Positions 1 through 6,669 of a DNA stretch of 21,281 nucleotides are shown here, piece after piece. The notes under the pieces are model-generated. The model was given only the letters and a program-made list of their open reading frames with translations, made no database searches and was not told the DNA's origin. This DNA is from Parvularculaceae bacterium (GTDB taxonomy: Bacteria; Pseudomonadota; Alphaproteobacteria; Caulobacterales; Parvularculaceae). The position numbers were made by a program, and so were the translations under genes. Where the stretch lies: assembly GCA_004213235.1 (NCBI GenBank), contig SHAI01000011.1:1-21281 (forward strand), in the 5' to 3' direction. The first letter of the stretch is position 1. Each line of letters starts with the position of its first letter.

Positions 1-528
1 GATCGCCGCATCGGCAAAGGCGATCGACACATGCAGCTCCCGCGGCGACCCTTCATCCGCCGCAATCGGCGTTGCGCGGATATACCGATCGCCGTCACGC
101 ACCTCGACCGCTGCGCTGAGCAAAAGGGGCGATCTTGCGCAATCTTGCGTGCGCAAACCGACACTATCAAACCGCTCAACGAACGCCAGCGCACTCCCGT
201 CAAGGATTGGTGCTTCAGGGCCATCAAGGTCGATCACGGCATTATCAACACCAACAATCGCCAACGCCGCCATGACATGCTCGATCGTGCGGACACTTGC
301 GCTGCCTTCGCTGATAACAGTACCGAGTTTTGTTTCATTTACCCGGTCGGCGCGCGCCAGTATCCGCGGCATGCCCGGAAGGTCAACTCGCACAAACGAA
401 ATGCCACTACCCACTTCGGCCGGATGCACGGCCATACGAGCCGGCGCGCCACTGTGTAGGCCAACGCCCTCAAAGACCGCCGAAGCGGCGAGCGTATGCT
501 GGTGCGTGGATCGAGACAAAGGTGCCAT
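1..528 (-). CDS. lpxC: UDP-3-O-acyl-N-acetylglucosamine deacetylase LpxC, N-terminal part
   Basis: This is the zinc-dependent deacetylase that carries out the first committed step of lipid A synthesis in the cytoplasm. Only the first 176 codons are present; the gene runs off the left edge in frame, so the truncation is an artefact of the window. The protein starts MAPLSRSTHQHTLAAS and shows the family features: GVGLHSG near residue 21, TIEHVMAAL at 81-89 with the first predicted zinc ligand His84, and the conserved ILDGSA near 108-113. The ATG at 528 is the only sensible in-frame start, although no strong Shine-Dalgarno precedes it. It lies after ftsZ, the usual alphaproteobacterial position, but a hairpin terminator sits just upstream, so its expression may be partly uncoupled from ftsZ. 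The identity is secure. Confidence 0.96.
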   Translation of the reverse strand, partial: MAPLSRSTHQHTLAASAVFEGVGLHSGAPARMAVHPAEVGSGISFVRVDLPGMPRILARADRVNETKLGTVISEGSASVRTIEHVMAALAIVGVDNAVIDLDGPEAPILDGSALAFVERFDSVGLRTQDCARSPLLLSAAVEVRDGDRYIRATPIAADEGSPRELHVSIAFADAAI

Positions 529-547
529 ATCGCCAATATGTTCCACG

Positions 548-575
548 AAAAAAGCCGTCGCCCAAGAGCGACGGC
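548..575 (-). terminator. Intrinsic terminator between ftsZ and lpxC
   Basis: On the minus strand there is a perfect 8-base-pair stem, GCCGTCGC pairing with GCGACGGC around a 6-base loop, followed directly by six T residues. This is a textbook Rho-independent terminator. It starts 36 bases after the ftsZ stop codon and its T-run ends 20 bases before the lpxC ATG, which leaves almost no room for a separate lpxC promoter downstream. It may act as a partial terminator or attenuator; that role is inference. Confidence 0.85.
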
Positions 576-611
576 CAATTTTTTGTCCTGCCAATCGCAG
601 AAATGAAGCCG

Positions 612-2120
612 TTAACCGACCTTTTTCTTTCGAAGGAATGACGGAATTTCCAATTCACCTTCTTCACCATCATGGAATAAATCACCGGACGGCTGTTTGC
701 GCACCTCGGGCTCGCCCGCTGGTACGGCCTGCTCCGTTTCGCCGCGGCGGCGGGCACTGCGCGGCTTAAACATGTCGAGCGCGGCACCAATGGCACTCTT
801 ACCGGTCTCCGCCTGCCCTTGGTCACTGTCGGAACGGAATGGATTGTCGGCGTCATCACCGCGCGGCCCCTCCGTCAGCATACGGCGAATTCGTTCATGG
901 ACATCACCAACTGGATTTACCGCAGCCGCCGGAACGGGTGCTGCCTCTGGCAGAGATTGCTGGTGCGGTGCTGGCGCTTGCTGATAGGACGCACCAACGG
1001 AAGCGGGCAGCTCAGGCTGTGCAGGTTGCGCAGGTTGTGGTGGCACTGGCACATCTGGTTGCTCTGCTGCAGGTGCCTGCTCCGTTTCCCGCCATGGGCG
1101 CGATATAGATACCGATACGGACTGTCGAGGCTGGAAGCCAGACGCCTCACGTTTCGCAGACTCAATTCCCGTTGCGACAACCGAAACCCGCACGCGGCCT
1201 TCAAGATCCTGGTTAAAGGTCGATCCAACGATAATATTCGCCTCAGGGTCAACTTCCGAACGGATCCGATTTGCTGCCTCATCGACCTCAAACAGGGTCA
1301 TGTCCATGGAGCCGGTAATATTGATCAGTACGCCCTTTGCCCCCTTCATCGAGACTTCATCGAGCAACGGATTAGAGATCGCCGCTTCAGCCGCTTCAAT
1401 CGCGCGCTTGTCGCCTTCCGCCTCGCCGGTCCCCATCATCGCCTTGCCCATTTCAGACATTACGGTGCGTACATCGTTGAAATCGAGATTGATCAGGCCT
1501 GGCATCACCATAAGGTCCGTGATCCCACGAACGCCTGAATGCAGCACCTGGTCAGCAAGAGCAAACGCTTCATGGAACGTTGTACGCTCATTTGCGATCG
1601 AGAAGAGATTTTGGTTTGGAATGATAAGCAGGGTATCGACATGCTTTTGCAGCTCTTCGATCCCGGCCTGCGCGATTTTCATACGGCGCGCGCCCTCAAA
1701 ATGGAACGGCTTGGTCACAACGCCTACGGTAAGAACGTCTCGCTCTTTAGCGGCTTTGGCGATAACGGGTGCCGCACCCGTACCAGTGCCGCCACCCATG
1801 CCAGCGGTGATAAACAGCATGTGTGAATCACCGATCTGATCGACGATCTGCTCTAGGGATTCTTCTGCGGCCGCTGCGCCGATTTCAGGCAATGATCCCG
1901 CGCCGAGGCCCTGCGTTGTCGCCTCGCCCAACTGAATACGTGTCGCCGTCTTCGATAGGCCAAGCGCCTGCGCGTCGGTATTTGCAACAACAAACTCAAC
2001 GCCCCCAAGGGAGCTTTCAATCATGTTATTAACGGCATTACCGCCAGCACCACCAACGCCAAAAACAGAAATCCGCGGTGTTAATTCGGTCACTTCCGGC
2101 ACACTCAAATTTAATGGCAT
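612..2120 (-). CDS. ftsZ: Cell division protein FtsZ
   Basis: This is the tubulin-like GTPase that forms the cytokinetic ring (502 aa). The GTP-binding core shows GVGGAGGNAVNN at 21-32, the tubulin signature GGGTGTGAAP at about 109-118 and the T7 loop NLDFND at 211-216, which carries the catalytic aspartates. After the globular domain (to about residue 320) comes a long linker rich in Pro, Gln and Ala, then the conserved C-terminal peptide LEIPSFLRKKKVG, which binds FtsA and other partners. I chose the ATG at 2120 because GGAG lies 6 bases upstream and the protein then starts like its relatives. The longer frame opening at 2180 has no ribosome site and would run into the predicted promoter. 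It has its own control region and is probably transcribed both from that and from the upstream operon. Confidence 0.98.
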   Translation of the reverse strand: MPLNLSVPEVTELTPRISVFGVGGAGGNAVNNMIESSLGGVEFVVANTDAQALGLSKTATRIQLGEATTQGLGAGSLPEIGAAAAEESLEQIVDQIGDSHMLFITAGMGGGTGTGAAPVIAKAAKERDVLTVGVVTKPFHFEGARRMKIAQAGIEELQKHVDTLLIIPNQNLFSIANERTTFHEAFALADQVLHSGVRGITDLMVMPGLINLDFNDVRTVMSEMGKAMMGTGEAEGDKRAIEAAEAAISNPLLDEVSMKGAKGVLINITGSMDMTLFEVDEAANRIRSEVDPEANIIVGSTFNQDLEGRVRVSVVATGIESAKREASGFQPRQSVSVSISRPWRETEQAPAAEQPDVPVPPQPAQPAQPELPASVGASYQQAPAPHQQSLPEAAPVPAAAVNPVGDVHERIRRMLTEGPRGDDADNPFRSDSDQGQAETGKSAIGAALDMFKPRSARRRGETEQAVPAGEPEVRKQPSGDLFHDGEEGELEIPSFLRKKKVG

Positions 2121-2178
2121 CGACTGCTCCGCTTTCGCCCTTGTTCCTACTGCGCCAATCTGCACACAGCGGGGGCCC

Positions 2179-2214
2179 ATTTTAAATTGTCACGATTGGT
2201 TAAAACTTCGTTCA
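2179..2214 (-). promoter_or_regulatory. Candidate ftsZ promoter with CtrA box over the -35 region
   Basis: On the minus strand TAAAAT (2184-2179) matches the -10 consensus at five of six positions. A CtrA-like box, TTAA-N7-TTCA on the plus strand at 2200-2214, differs by one base from the palindromic consensus TTAA-N7-TTAA. If transcription starts near 2172, the box spans about -28 to -42, where CtrA-controlled promoters usually carry it, and no good sigma70 -35 is present. The leader to the chosen ftsZ start would be about 50 bases. Whether CtrA would activate or repress here cannot be read from the sequence. The promoter is predicted. Confidence 0.5.
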
Positions 2215-2220
2215 GAAGGG

Positions 2221-2235
2221 TTACCAAATCCTTAA
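2221..2235 (+). promoter_or_regulatory. Second CtrA-like box upstream of ftsZ
   Basis: TTAC-N7-TTAA followed by C, one mismatch from the Caulobacter consensus TTAA-N7-TTAAC. It begins 21 bases from the neighbouring box at 2200, so both lie on the same face of the helix. Sites with at most one mismatch are expected about once in 2,600 positions at equal base use, so two in this spacer are unlikely by chance alone. Confidence 0.5.
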
Positions 2236-2247
2236 CAGGGCCGTAGG

Positions 2248-2252
2248 GAATC
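2248..2252. promoter_or_regulatory. GANTC (CcrM-type) site upstream of ftsZ
   Basis: GAATC, the target of the alphaproteobacterial cell-cycle methyltransferase CcrM, lies 13 bases beyond the second CtrA-like box. In Caulobacter such sites in the ftsZ promoter allow methylation-dependent, GcrA-linked control. A single 5-base site is weak evidence on its own; its position beside the CtrA boxes is what makes it worth marking. Confidence 0.4.
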
Positions 2253-2268
2253 GCTGTTCGCTGCGGAA

Positions 2269-2288
2269 ATCAACCGATCAAGGATCAA
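2269..2288. repeat. Three ATCAA repeats in the ftsA-ftsZ spacer
   Basis: ATCAA occurs at 2269, 2277 and 2284 (TTGAT on the minus strand), with 8- and 7-base steps. They lie in the non-coding stretch of 356 bases between ftsA and ftsZ. They could be half-sites for a regulator; no known binding protein is suggested by the sequence. Confidence 0.35.
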
Positions 2289-2349
2289 TTGGTGAATATT
2301 CTTCGGCACACCGCCAAATGGCCGATACCAAACACGGAAGCAGGCGATC

Positions 2350-2384
2350 GGGACAAATCAGAAGTCACAATAAATATCTGTCCC
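2350..2384. repeat. Interrupted palindrome in the ftsA-ftsZ spacer
   Basis: GGGACAAAT at 2350-2358 and ATCTGTCCC at 2376-2384 form 9-base arms with one mismatch around a 17-base AT-rich centre. A weak minus-strand promoter (CTGACA at 2400-2395, 18-base spacer, TATTTA at 2376-2371) overlaps it, so it could be an operator of a distal ftsZ promoter. There is no T-run, so it is not a terminator. The rest of the spacer shows nothing else I recognise. Confidence 0.35.
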
Positions 2385-2455
2385 AATGATGAGGTGTCAG
2401 CTTCTTCAAAGCCGGTGTTGCTTAGCCATGTCACTTTCAAAAACGCCACACGAGC

Positions 2456-2479
2456 GAGGCACAATTAGAGGCACAATTA
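2456..2479. repeat. Perfect 12-base tandem duplication over the ftsA stop codon
   Basis: GAGGCACAATTA is repeated twice with no spacer. On the minus strand it reads TAATTGTGCCTC twice, so the ftsA stop codon TAA is duplicated in frame, four codons apart. The unit is a multiple of three, so loss or gain of a copy leaves FtsA unchanged. It looks like a recent slippage duplication. Confidence 0.85.
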
Positions 2480-3799
2480 AAAGTTTGTCCGCAGCCAATG
2501 GCCGACCTCGCCAATCCAGCGCCCACCCTTGTGAGACGCCCCGCGCTGTGTAGCGAGCCACGCATCCAGCCCCATAAAACGCGGCGTGCGACGTCCTTTG
2601 TTATCGTGGACACGCGCACCATAACGAATTGCCCCAAGCGCTGCGGCGAAGTGAGGTGCCATAGCCGCTTCCGGCGCTCCAACAAGATCAGACGCGCGAC
2701 CAAGCCTGGCTTTTGCTTTCATGACCTTTTCCGCCGTTTCCAGCGCCCCCAGCAAAAGGCCACCGCCACCGGTCAGCACCACCCGGCGCACACTGGCTGC
2801 CCCCGGCGAGGCTTTGCACGCGGCGTTGAAAACCAGATCGAAGGTTTCTTCAAGGCGGGGCTGGATCACCGCTGCCAAATCCGCACGGCTATGGCGCGAT
2901 GGCTCACCAGGGTCATCAAGTTTTGGAAAATCCAATAATCGATGTTCATCGCCGCTGCCGGCAATCGCGGTGCCGTGCAGTGTTTTGATGCGCTCAGCGG
3001 CGGGCAGTGAGGTGCTAAAGATCTGCGCGATATCACGGGTGACATGCTCGCCGCCGACATTAACGCCGCCACAGGCAACCAATACACCGCGATCATAATG
3101 CGCAAACTGAGTAGTGCGCGCGCCCATATCGATCGCCAGCACACCCAGATCTTTTTCGTCTTCAATAAGAACCGCTTCAGCCGCCGCATATGGTGCCGCA
3201 ATAAAGCCATCAACCTTCAAGGCGCAACGGGACATCAAGTCTTCTGCATTTGCGACCGCCGCCTCCCGGGCGTTAACCGCCAAAAGCTCCGTTGTCAGCC
3301 GGTCACCATGCAATCCGATGGAAGGGCCGTTTATTGATACCCCATCAAGAAGAATGCGCATGTCATCGGCAAAGAGAAGACGCCCGCCAGAGTCCGCTGC
3401 GCTAATACCCGCATTGCGGCAATCAATCAGATCTTCTTCTGTTACCGTCCCGGTTGGCAAATCAAGGTCAACCGCTATGCGCCGCGCAGTGACATTTCGC
3501 CCACCCAGGGTCACATAAGCAGAGTCGATCTGCTCGCCGGCCATGCGCTCGGCAGCATCAATAGCAGCCCGCAATGCGCGCTCGCGGTCCGTTGCCCCGT
3601 TTTGCGATCGCTCGGCGCGCAATCCACCAAACTGGCCAACACCCAACACATCAGGCTCATGCCGGCCATCGGGCAAGGGTGAAAGTGCCGCAATGACGCA
3701 CGCCGTCTTGGCACCGCCAATATCCACCGCCGCAATTATCTCACCTTGTCGTCTTGCCGCTTTTTTAGCGCGACGTTTCATCAGCAATTGATCAGCCAT
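2477..3799 (-). CDS. ftsA: Cell division protein FtsA
   Basis: This is the actin-like ATPase that anchors FtsZ filaments to the inner membrane (440 aa). The phosphate-1 motif AVDIGGAKTACVIA lies near residues 24-37, the second phosphate motif is LAIDMGARTTQFAHY, and the adenosine motif VVLTGGGGLLLGALE lies near the C-terminus. The last residues, GGRWIGEVGHWLRTNF, look like the amphipathic membrane-targeting helix. The start is the least certain in the cluster. ATG 3799 is preceded by GAGGAG but 15 bases away; ATG 3781 has no ribosome site, and a TTG at 3859 is also in frame. The N-terminus is unusually basic (MKRRAKKAARR). It follows ftsQ after 69 bases. Confidence 0.96.
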   Translation of the reverse strand: MADQLLMKRRAKKAARRQGEIIAAVDIGGAKTACVIAALSPLPDGRHEPDVLGVGQFGGLRAERSQNGATDRERALRAAIDAAERMAGEQIDSAYVTLGGRNVTARRIAVDLDLPTGTVTEEDLIDCRNAGISAADSGGRLLFADDMRILLDGVSINGPSIGLHGDRLTTELLAVNAREAAVANAEDLMSRCALKVDGFIAAPYAAAEAVLIEDEKDLGVLAIDMGARTTQFAHYDRGVLVACGGVNVGGEHVTRDIAQIFSTSLPAAERIKTLHGTAIAGSGDEHRLLDFPKLDDPGEPSRHSRADLAAVIQPRLEETFDLVFNAACKASPGAASVRRVVLTGGGGLLLGALETAEKVMKAKARLGRASDLVGAPEAAMAPHFAAALGAIRYGARVHDNKGRRTPRFMGLDAWLATQRGASHKGGRWIGEVGHWLRTNF

Positions 3800-3868
3800 G
3801 AGGTTATCTGGACACTCCTCATTATACGGTTCAAACAGACTGCCAATACGAGACGGCAACGCGCAAAA

Positions 3869-4768
3869 TCATAATTGTTGCTCTTGATCCGACGCGGCGC
3901 GGCGGCGCATGATAACACGCTCTGGATCACGTAGATCCACATATTCGAGAGGTTGGTCAAGGATACCTTCCGCTTTATGCAATCGCCAAAGCTTGTCCAC
4001 CGCTGAGACAGCCTGATCTTCCGGAAGCTGAATGTCGACATCATTGCGTAGGCGCAAATTCCAGCGGCGCCGGCCGATGCGCATTAATGCATTTGTCGCC
4101 GCGGCGAGTTGCGGGCGTTCTGATAGAGCCTGGAGCAGAGGCGCAGCCGCGTCGGGGGCACCGGCCCCGGTGATCATCGGCAAATGCGGGTATTCATTTA
4201 CATTTACCGGCCGGATTACCGCACCATCATCATCAATCAGGAAATGCGACCCATTCATCTGCCAGAGGGCAGCCGGTGCACGCTCAAGAATCGAAACGCT
4301 AATGGTATCAGGAAGCAACCGGCTGACCGATGCGTGCTTGACCCAGCCAAGGTTTTCAACCCGCCCACGGGCCGCATCGATATCAACATGAAGTAGCGAC
4401 GTTCCGATTAAAGGTCCAAGGGCCTCCAATATCTCTGCATGGGACGTATCATGCCCGCCCGCCAGCATGACGCGCTTCACTTCAAACCCCGCGCCGCGGG
4501 CAAATGACCGGACCATATCGCCAGCAGCGTCTGCCGTGCGTGCCACATAACCGCCAGACCAAAGGAGAAGAAACAATCCGACAATGATGACACAGGCGCC
4601 CGCCGCACTGGCAATGGCATACCTCTGGATGGTTTCTTTCAGCCGCGTAATCGGCCCTGCCTGCGCCTTTTTGCGCATGCCGCCGCGGGTGGCCTTTCGT
4701 GCAGAATTGGCCCTGGTCTTTGTCCTCGCTTTGGTTTTGGGTTTAGTTTTGGCTTTTACCTTTGGCAT
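3869..4768 (-). CDS. ftsQ: Cell division protein FtsQ
   Basis: This is a bitopic inner-membrane divisome scaffold (299 aa) that links early cytoplasmic and late periplasmic division proteins. A very basic cytoplasmic tail of about 45 residues is followed by one membrane helix at about 51-70, a POTRA domain at about 95-164 (FEVKRVMLAGG to VSILERAPAALW) and the beta domain with RWNLRL and a C-terminal LEYVDLR. The tail contains a Lys-Thr repeat (KAKTKPKTKARTKTR), which is unusual. ATG 4768 has GAGG 8 bases upstream and overlaps the end of ddl by 13 bases, suggesting translational coupling; an upstream TTG at 4795 is less likely. FtsQ is weakly conserved, but the domain order and place settle the call. 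Confidence 0.95.
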   Translation of the reverse strand: MPKVKAKTKPKTKARTKTRANSARKATRGGMRKKAQAGPITRLKETIQRYAIASAAGACVIIVGLFLLLWSGGYVARTADAAGDMVRSFARGAGFEVKRVMLAGGHDTSHAEILEALGPLIGTSLLHVDIDAARGRVENLGWVKHASVSRLLPDTISVSILERAPAALWQMNGSHFLIDDDGAVIRPVNVNEYPHLPMITGAGAPDAAAPLLQALSERPQLAAATNALMRIGRRRWNLRLRNDVDIQLPEDQAVSAVDKLWRLHKAEGILDQPLEYVDLRDPERVIMRRRAASDQEQQL

Positions 4769-5688
4769 GATGCGTCCCTCACCATCCAATCGCAAAGCTC
4801 AGGAAAAGAGATACCGCATTCAGCAGCCTGCTCAGGAGCCAGTGATGTTGCCGTCAATCCGGGCTGGGTGTTCACTTCCAGACAGATTACGCCGTTAACA
4901 CCCTTTGTCGGGTCCCACCGGAAGTCTGCCCGCGACATGCCGCGACAGCCGAGCGCCGCATGGGCGCGACGCGCAAGGTCCAGGCATCGTGCCTCGATAT
5001 CGGATGGAATATCCGCTGGCAGAACATGTATTGATCCGCCTTCGGCATACTTCGCTTCGTAATCGTAAAAGCTCAGATTTGTGGTGATTTCCGTAACGCA
5101 CAAAGCGTGGTTTCCCATAACCGCAACGGTTAGCTCCCGGCCGGGAATAAACTCTTCAGCCAAAACTGTTTCGCCAAGGTCCCAATTACGGCTGGTCAAA
5201 GCATCCGGTGGGCGATTATCCCCTTCCCGAACGATGTAAACGCCGACGGAGGAACCTTGCGCGTTCGGCTTTATGACATAGGGCGGGGCCATGACATGCC
5301 CGCCGGCCGCTTCCTCCCGGGAGACAAGCCGACCGGTCGGCGAGGGAATGCCCGCCTCGTCGAAGACCGCCTTTGCCCGTTGCTTGTCCATCGCCAGGGA
5401 AGACGCCAGCACGCCGGAATGGGTATAGGGTAACCCTAAAACCTCCAGCATGCCTTGCACACAGCCATCCTCGCCCCATTGACCGTGGAGCGCATTGAAC
5501 ACAACGTCTGGACTGGCCTGCATTAAGTCACCCGCCAGCGCGGCGCGCCCTGCCTCGGTCGCGTCTAACTCTACAACCTCATATCCAGCATCGCGCAGCG
5601 CACTGCCCGCGGCCGCGCCGGAATTCAAAGACACCTCGCGTTCCGGCGACCATCCTCCCTTAAGGACCGCGACTCGTTTTAACGTCAT
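4756..5688 (-). CDS. ddl: D-alanine--D-alanine ligase
   Basis: This cytoplasmic ATP-grasp enzyme joins two D-alanines to give the dipeptide that MurF adds to the peptidoglycan precursor (310 aa, normal for DdlB types). Family motifs are GGWSPEREVSL at 11-21 with the substrate Glu16, HGQWGEDGCVQG at 68-79, YVIKPNAQGSSVGV in the ATP-binding lobe, EEFIPGRELTVAV, FYDYEAKY and the magnesium-binding LEVNTQPGLT. The ATG overlaps the murB stop by 4 bases (ATGA). The 3' end overlaps ftsQ by 13 bases, as expected for the murB-ddl-ftsQ order. Nothing is missing from the active site. Confidence 0.97.
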   Translation of the reverse strand: MTLKRVAVLKGGWSPEREVSLNSGAAAGSALRDAGYEVVELDATEAGRAALAGDLMQASPDVVFNALHGQWGEDGCVQGMLEVLGLPYTHSGVLASSLAMDKQRAKAVFDEAGIPSPTGRLVSREEAAGGHVMAPPYVIKPNAQGSSVGVYIVREGDNRPPDALTSRNWDLGETVLAEEFIPGRELTVAVMGNHALCVTEITTNLSFYDYEAKYAEGGSIHVLPADIPSDIEARCLDLARRAHAALGCRGMSRADFRWDPTKGVNGVICLEVNTQPGLTATSLAPEQAAECGISFPELCDWMVRDASCQR

Positions 5689-6617
5689 GAAGGCTCCTTC
5701 AACGGCTCACCAATACGCTTTATCTCCCAACGCAATTCGACGCCGGTTTCGTTAAGGACTTGTTTACGAAGCCCCTCAACCAGCGTTTCAATGTCATTTG
5801 CCGTCGCCTTGCCTCGATTAATCATGAAATTGCAATGCTGCTCGGAGACCTGAGCATCACCCACGACGCGCCCGCGCCCGCCAATCTGGTCAATCAACTG
5901 CCAGGATGAGCGCCCGCCGGACCTCTCCGGGTCTGGATTGGCAAAAGTTGACCCGCCTGTGCGCGCGCGAATGGGCTGGGAGGCCTCGCGCTTTTCCATG
6001 ATCTTGGCCATACGCGCCTGGATATCTTCTGGTGCGCCGGGGCGGCCCTGAAACAGGGCCGACGTAAAAATGTAGTCAGCAGGCACACCGCTATGGCGAT
6101 ATCCGAACGCCATATCGCAATTGGCCAACTCATGCCGGACGCCGGTACGGTCATAGGCAATGGCAGAGACAAGAACATCCTTGGTCTCCCCGCCATAGGC
6201 ACCTGCGTTCATCCGCAATGCACCGCCAATCGCACCGGGCACGCCGCGGTAAAATTCAAGCCCAGCAACCCCTGCCCGCGCGGCAGCTTTCGCAAGTTGC
6301 GCATCAAGGGTCGCCGCCCCTGCCCTCACCGCGGTGCGGTCTATGTCAATTTTGGCGAATGCGCCGCCAAGACGAATCACAACACCGCGGATACCCCCAT
6401 CACGTACCAGCAGGTTTGACCCGACGCCGACCGGATAAACTGGAATATCTTCAGGCGTCTGACGAAGGAACTGCGCGAGATCATTCTCATCCGCCGGCGA
6501 AAACAAGACATCCGCCGGGCCGCCGACACGCATCCATGTCAGCGCCGACATGGCCGCCCCTTCGGTGTACGTGCCGCGAACCGCCGGTAAATCAGCACTT
6601 TTAATGCGTGCGGCCAT
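5685..6617 (-). CDS. murB: UDP-N-acetylenolpyruvoylglucosamine reductase
   Basis: This FAD flavoenzyme uses NADPH to reduce UDP-GlcNAc-enolpyruvate to UDP-MurNAc in the cytoplasm (310 aa). It shows the FAD-binding GVGSNLLVRDGG, EFYRGVPGAIGGALRMNAGAYG, the catalytic-serine region GGSTFANP, and NFMINRGKATA near the C-terminus, the pattern of the short MurB class found in alphaproteobacteria. The start is slightly uncertain: ATG 6617 has a G-rich GGGGTGG about 9 bases upstream, while GTG 6623 two codons earlier is too close to that site. The gene follows murC after 52 bases and overlaps ddl by 4. MurA is not in the window, which is normal since murA usually lies elsewhere. Confidence 0.97.
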   Translation of the reverse strand: MAARIKSADLPAVRGTYTEGAAMSALTWMRVGGPADVLFSPADENDLAQFLRQTPEDIPVYPVGVGSNLLVRDGGIRGVVIRLGGAFAKIDIDRTAVRAGAATLDAQLAKAAARAGVAGLEFYRGVPGAIGGALRMNAGAYGGETKDVLVSAIAYDRTGVRHELANCDMAFGYRHSGVPADYIFTSALFQGRPGAPEDIQARMAKIMEKREASQPIRARTGGSTFANPDPERSGGRSSWQLIDQIGGRGRVVGDAQVSEQHCNFMINRGKATANDIETLVEGLRKQVLNETGVELRWEIKRIGEPLKEPS

Positions 6618-6669
6618 TTTCACTTACCACCCCGACGCAAAAATCTACTGGAACCAATACAGGAAAGAC

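Noticed and set aside
819..1839. Long plus-strand open frames opposite ftsZ (819-1538 and 1300-1839)
   Set aside because: They are antisense to a certain ftsZ, have no recognisable domains or ribosome sites, and have the odd composition typical of frames shadowing GC-rich genes.
2121..2180. FtsZ starting 20 codons earlier at 2180
   Set aside because: No ribosome site, extra residues not typical of FtsZ, and the codon overlaps the predicted -10 region.
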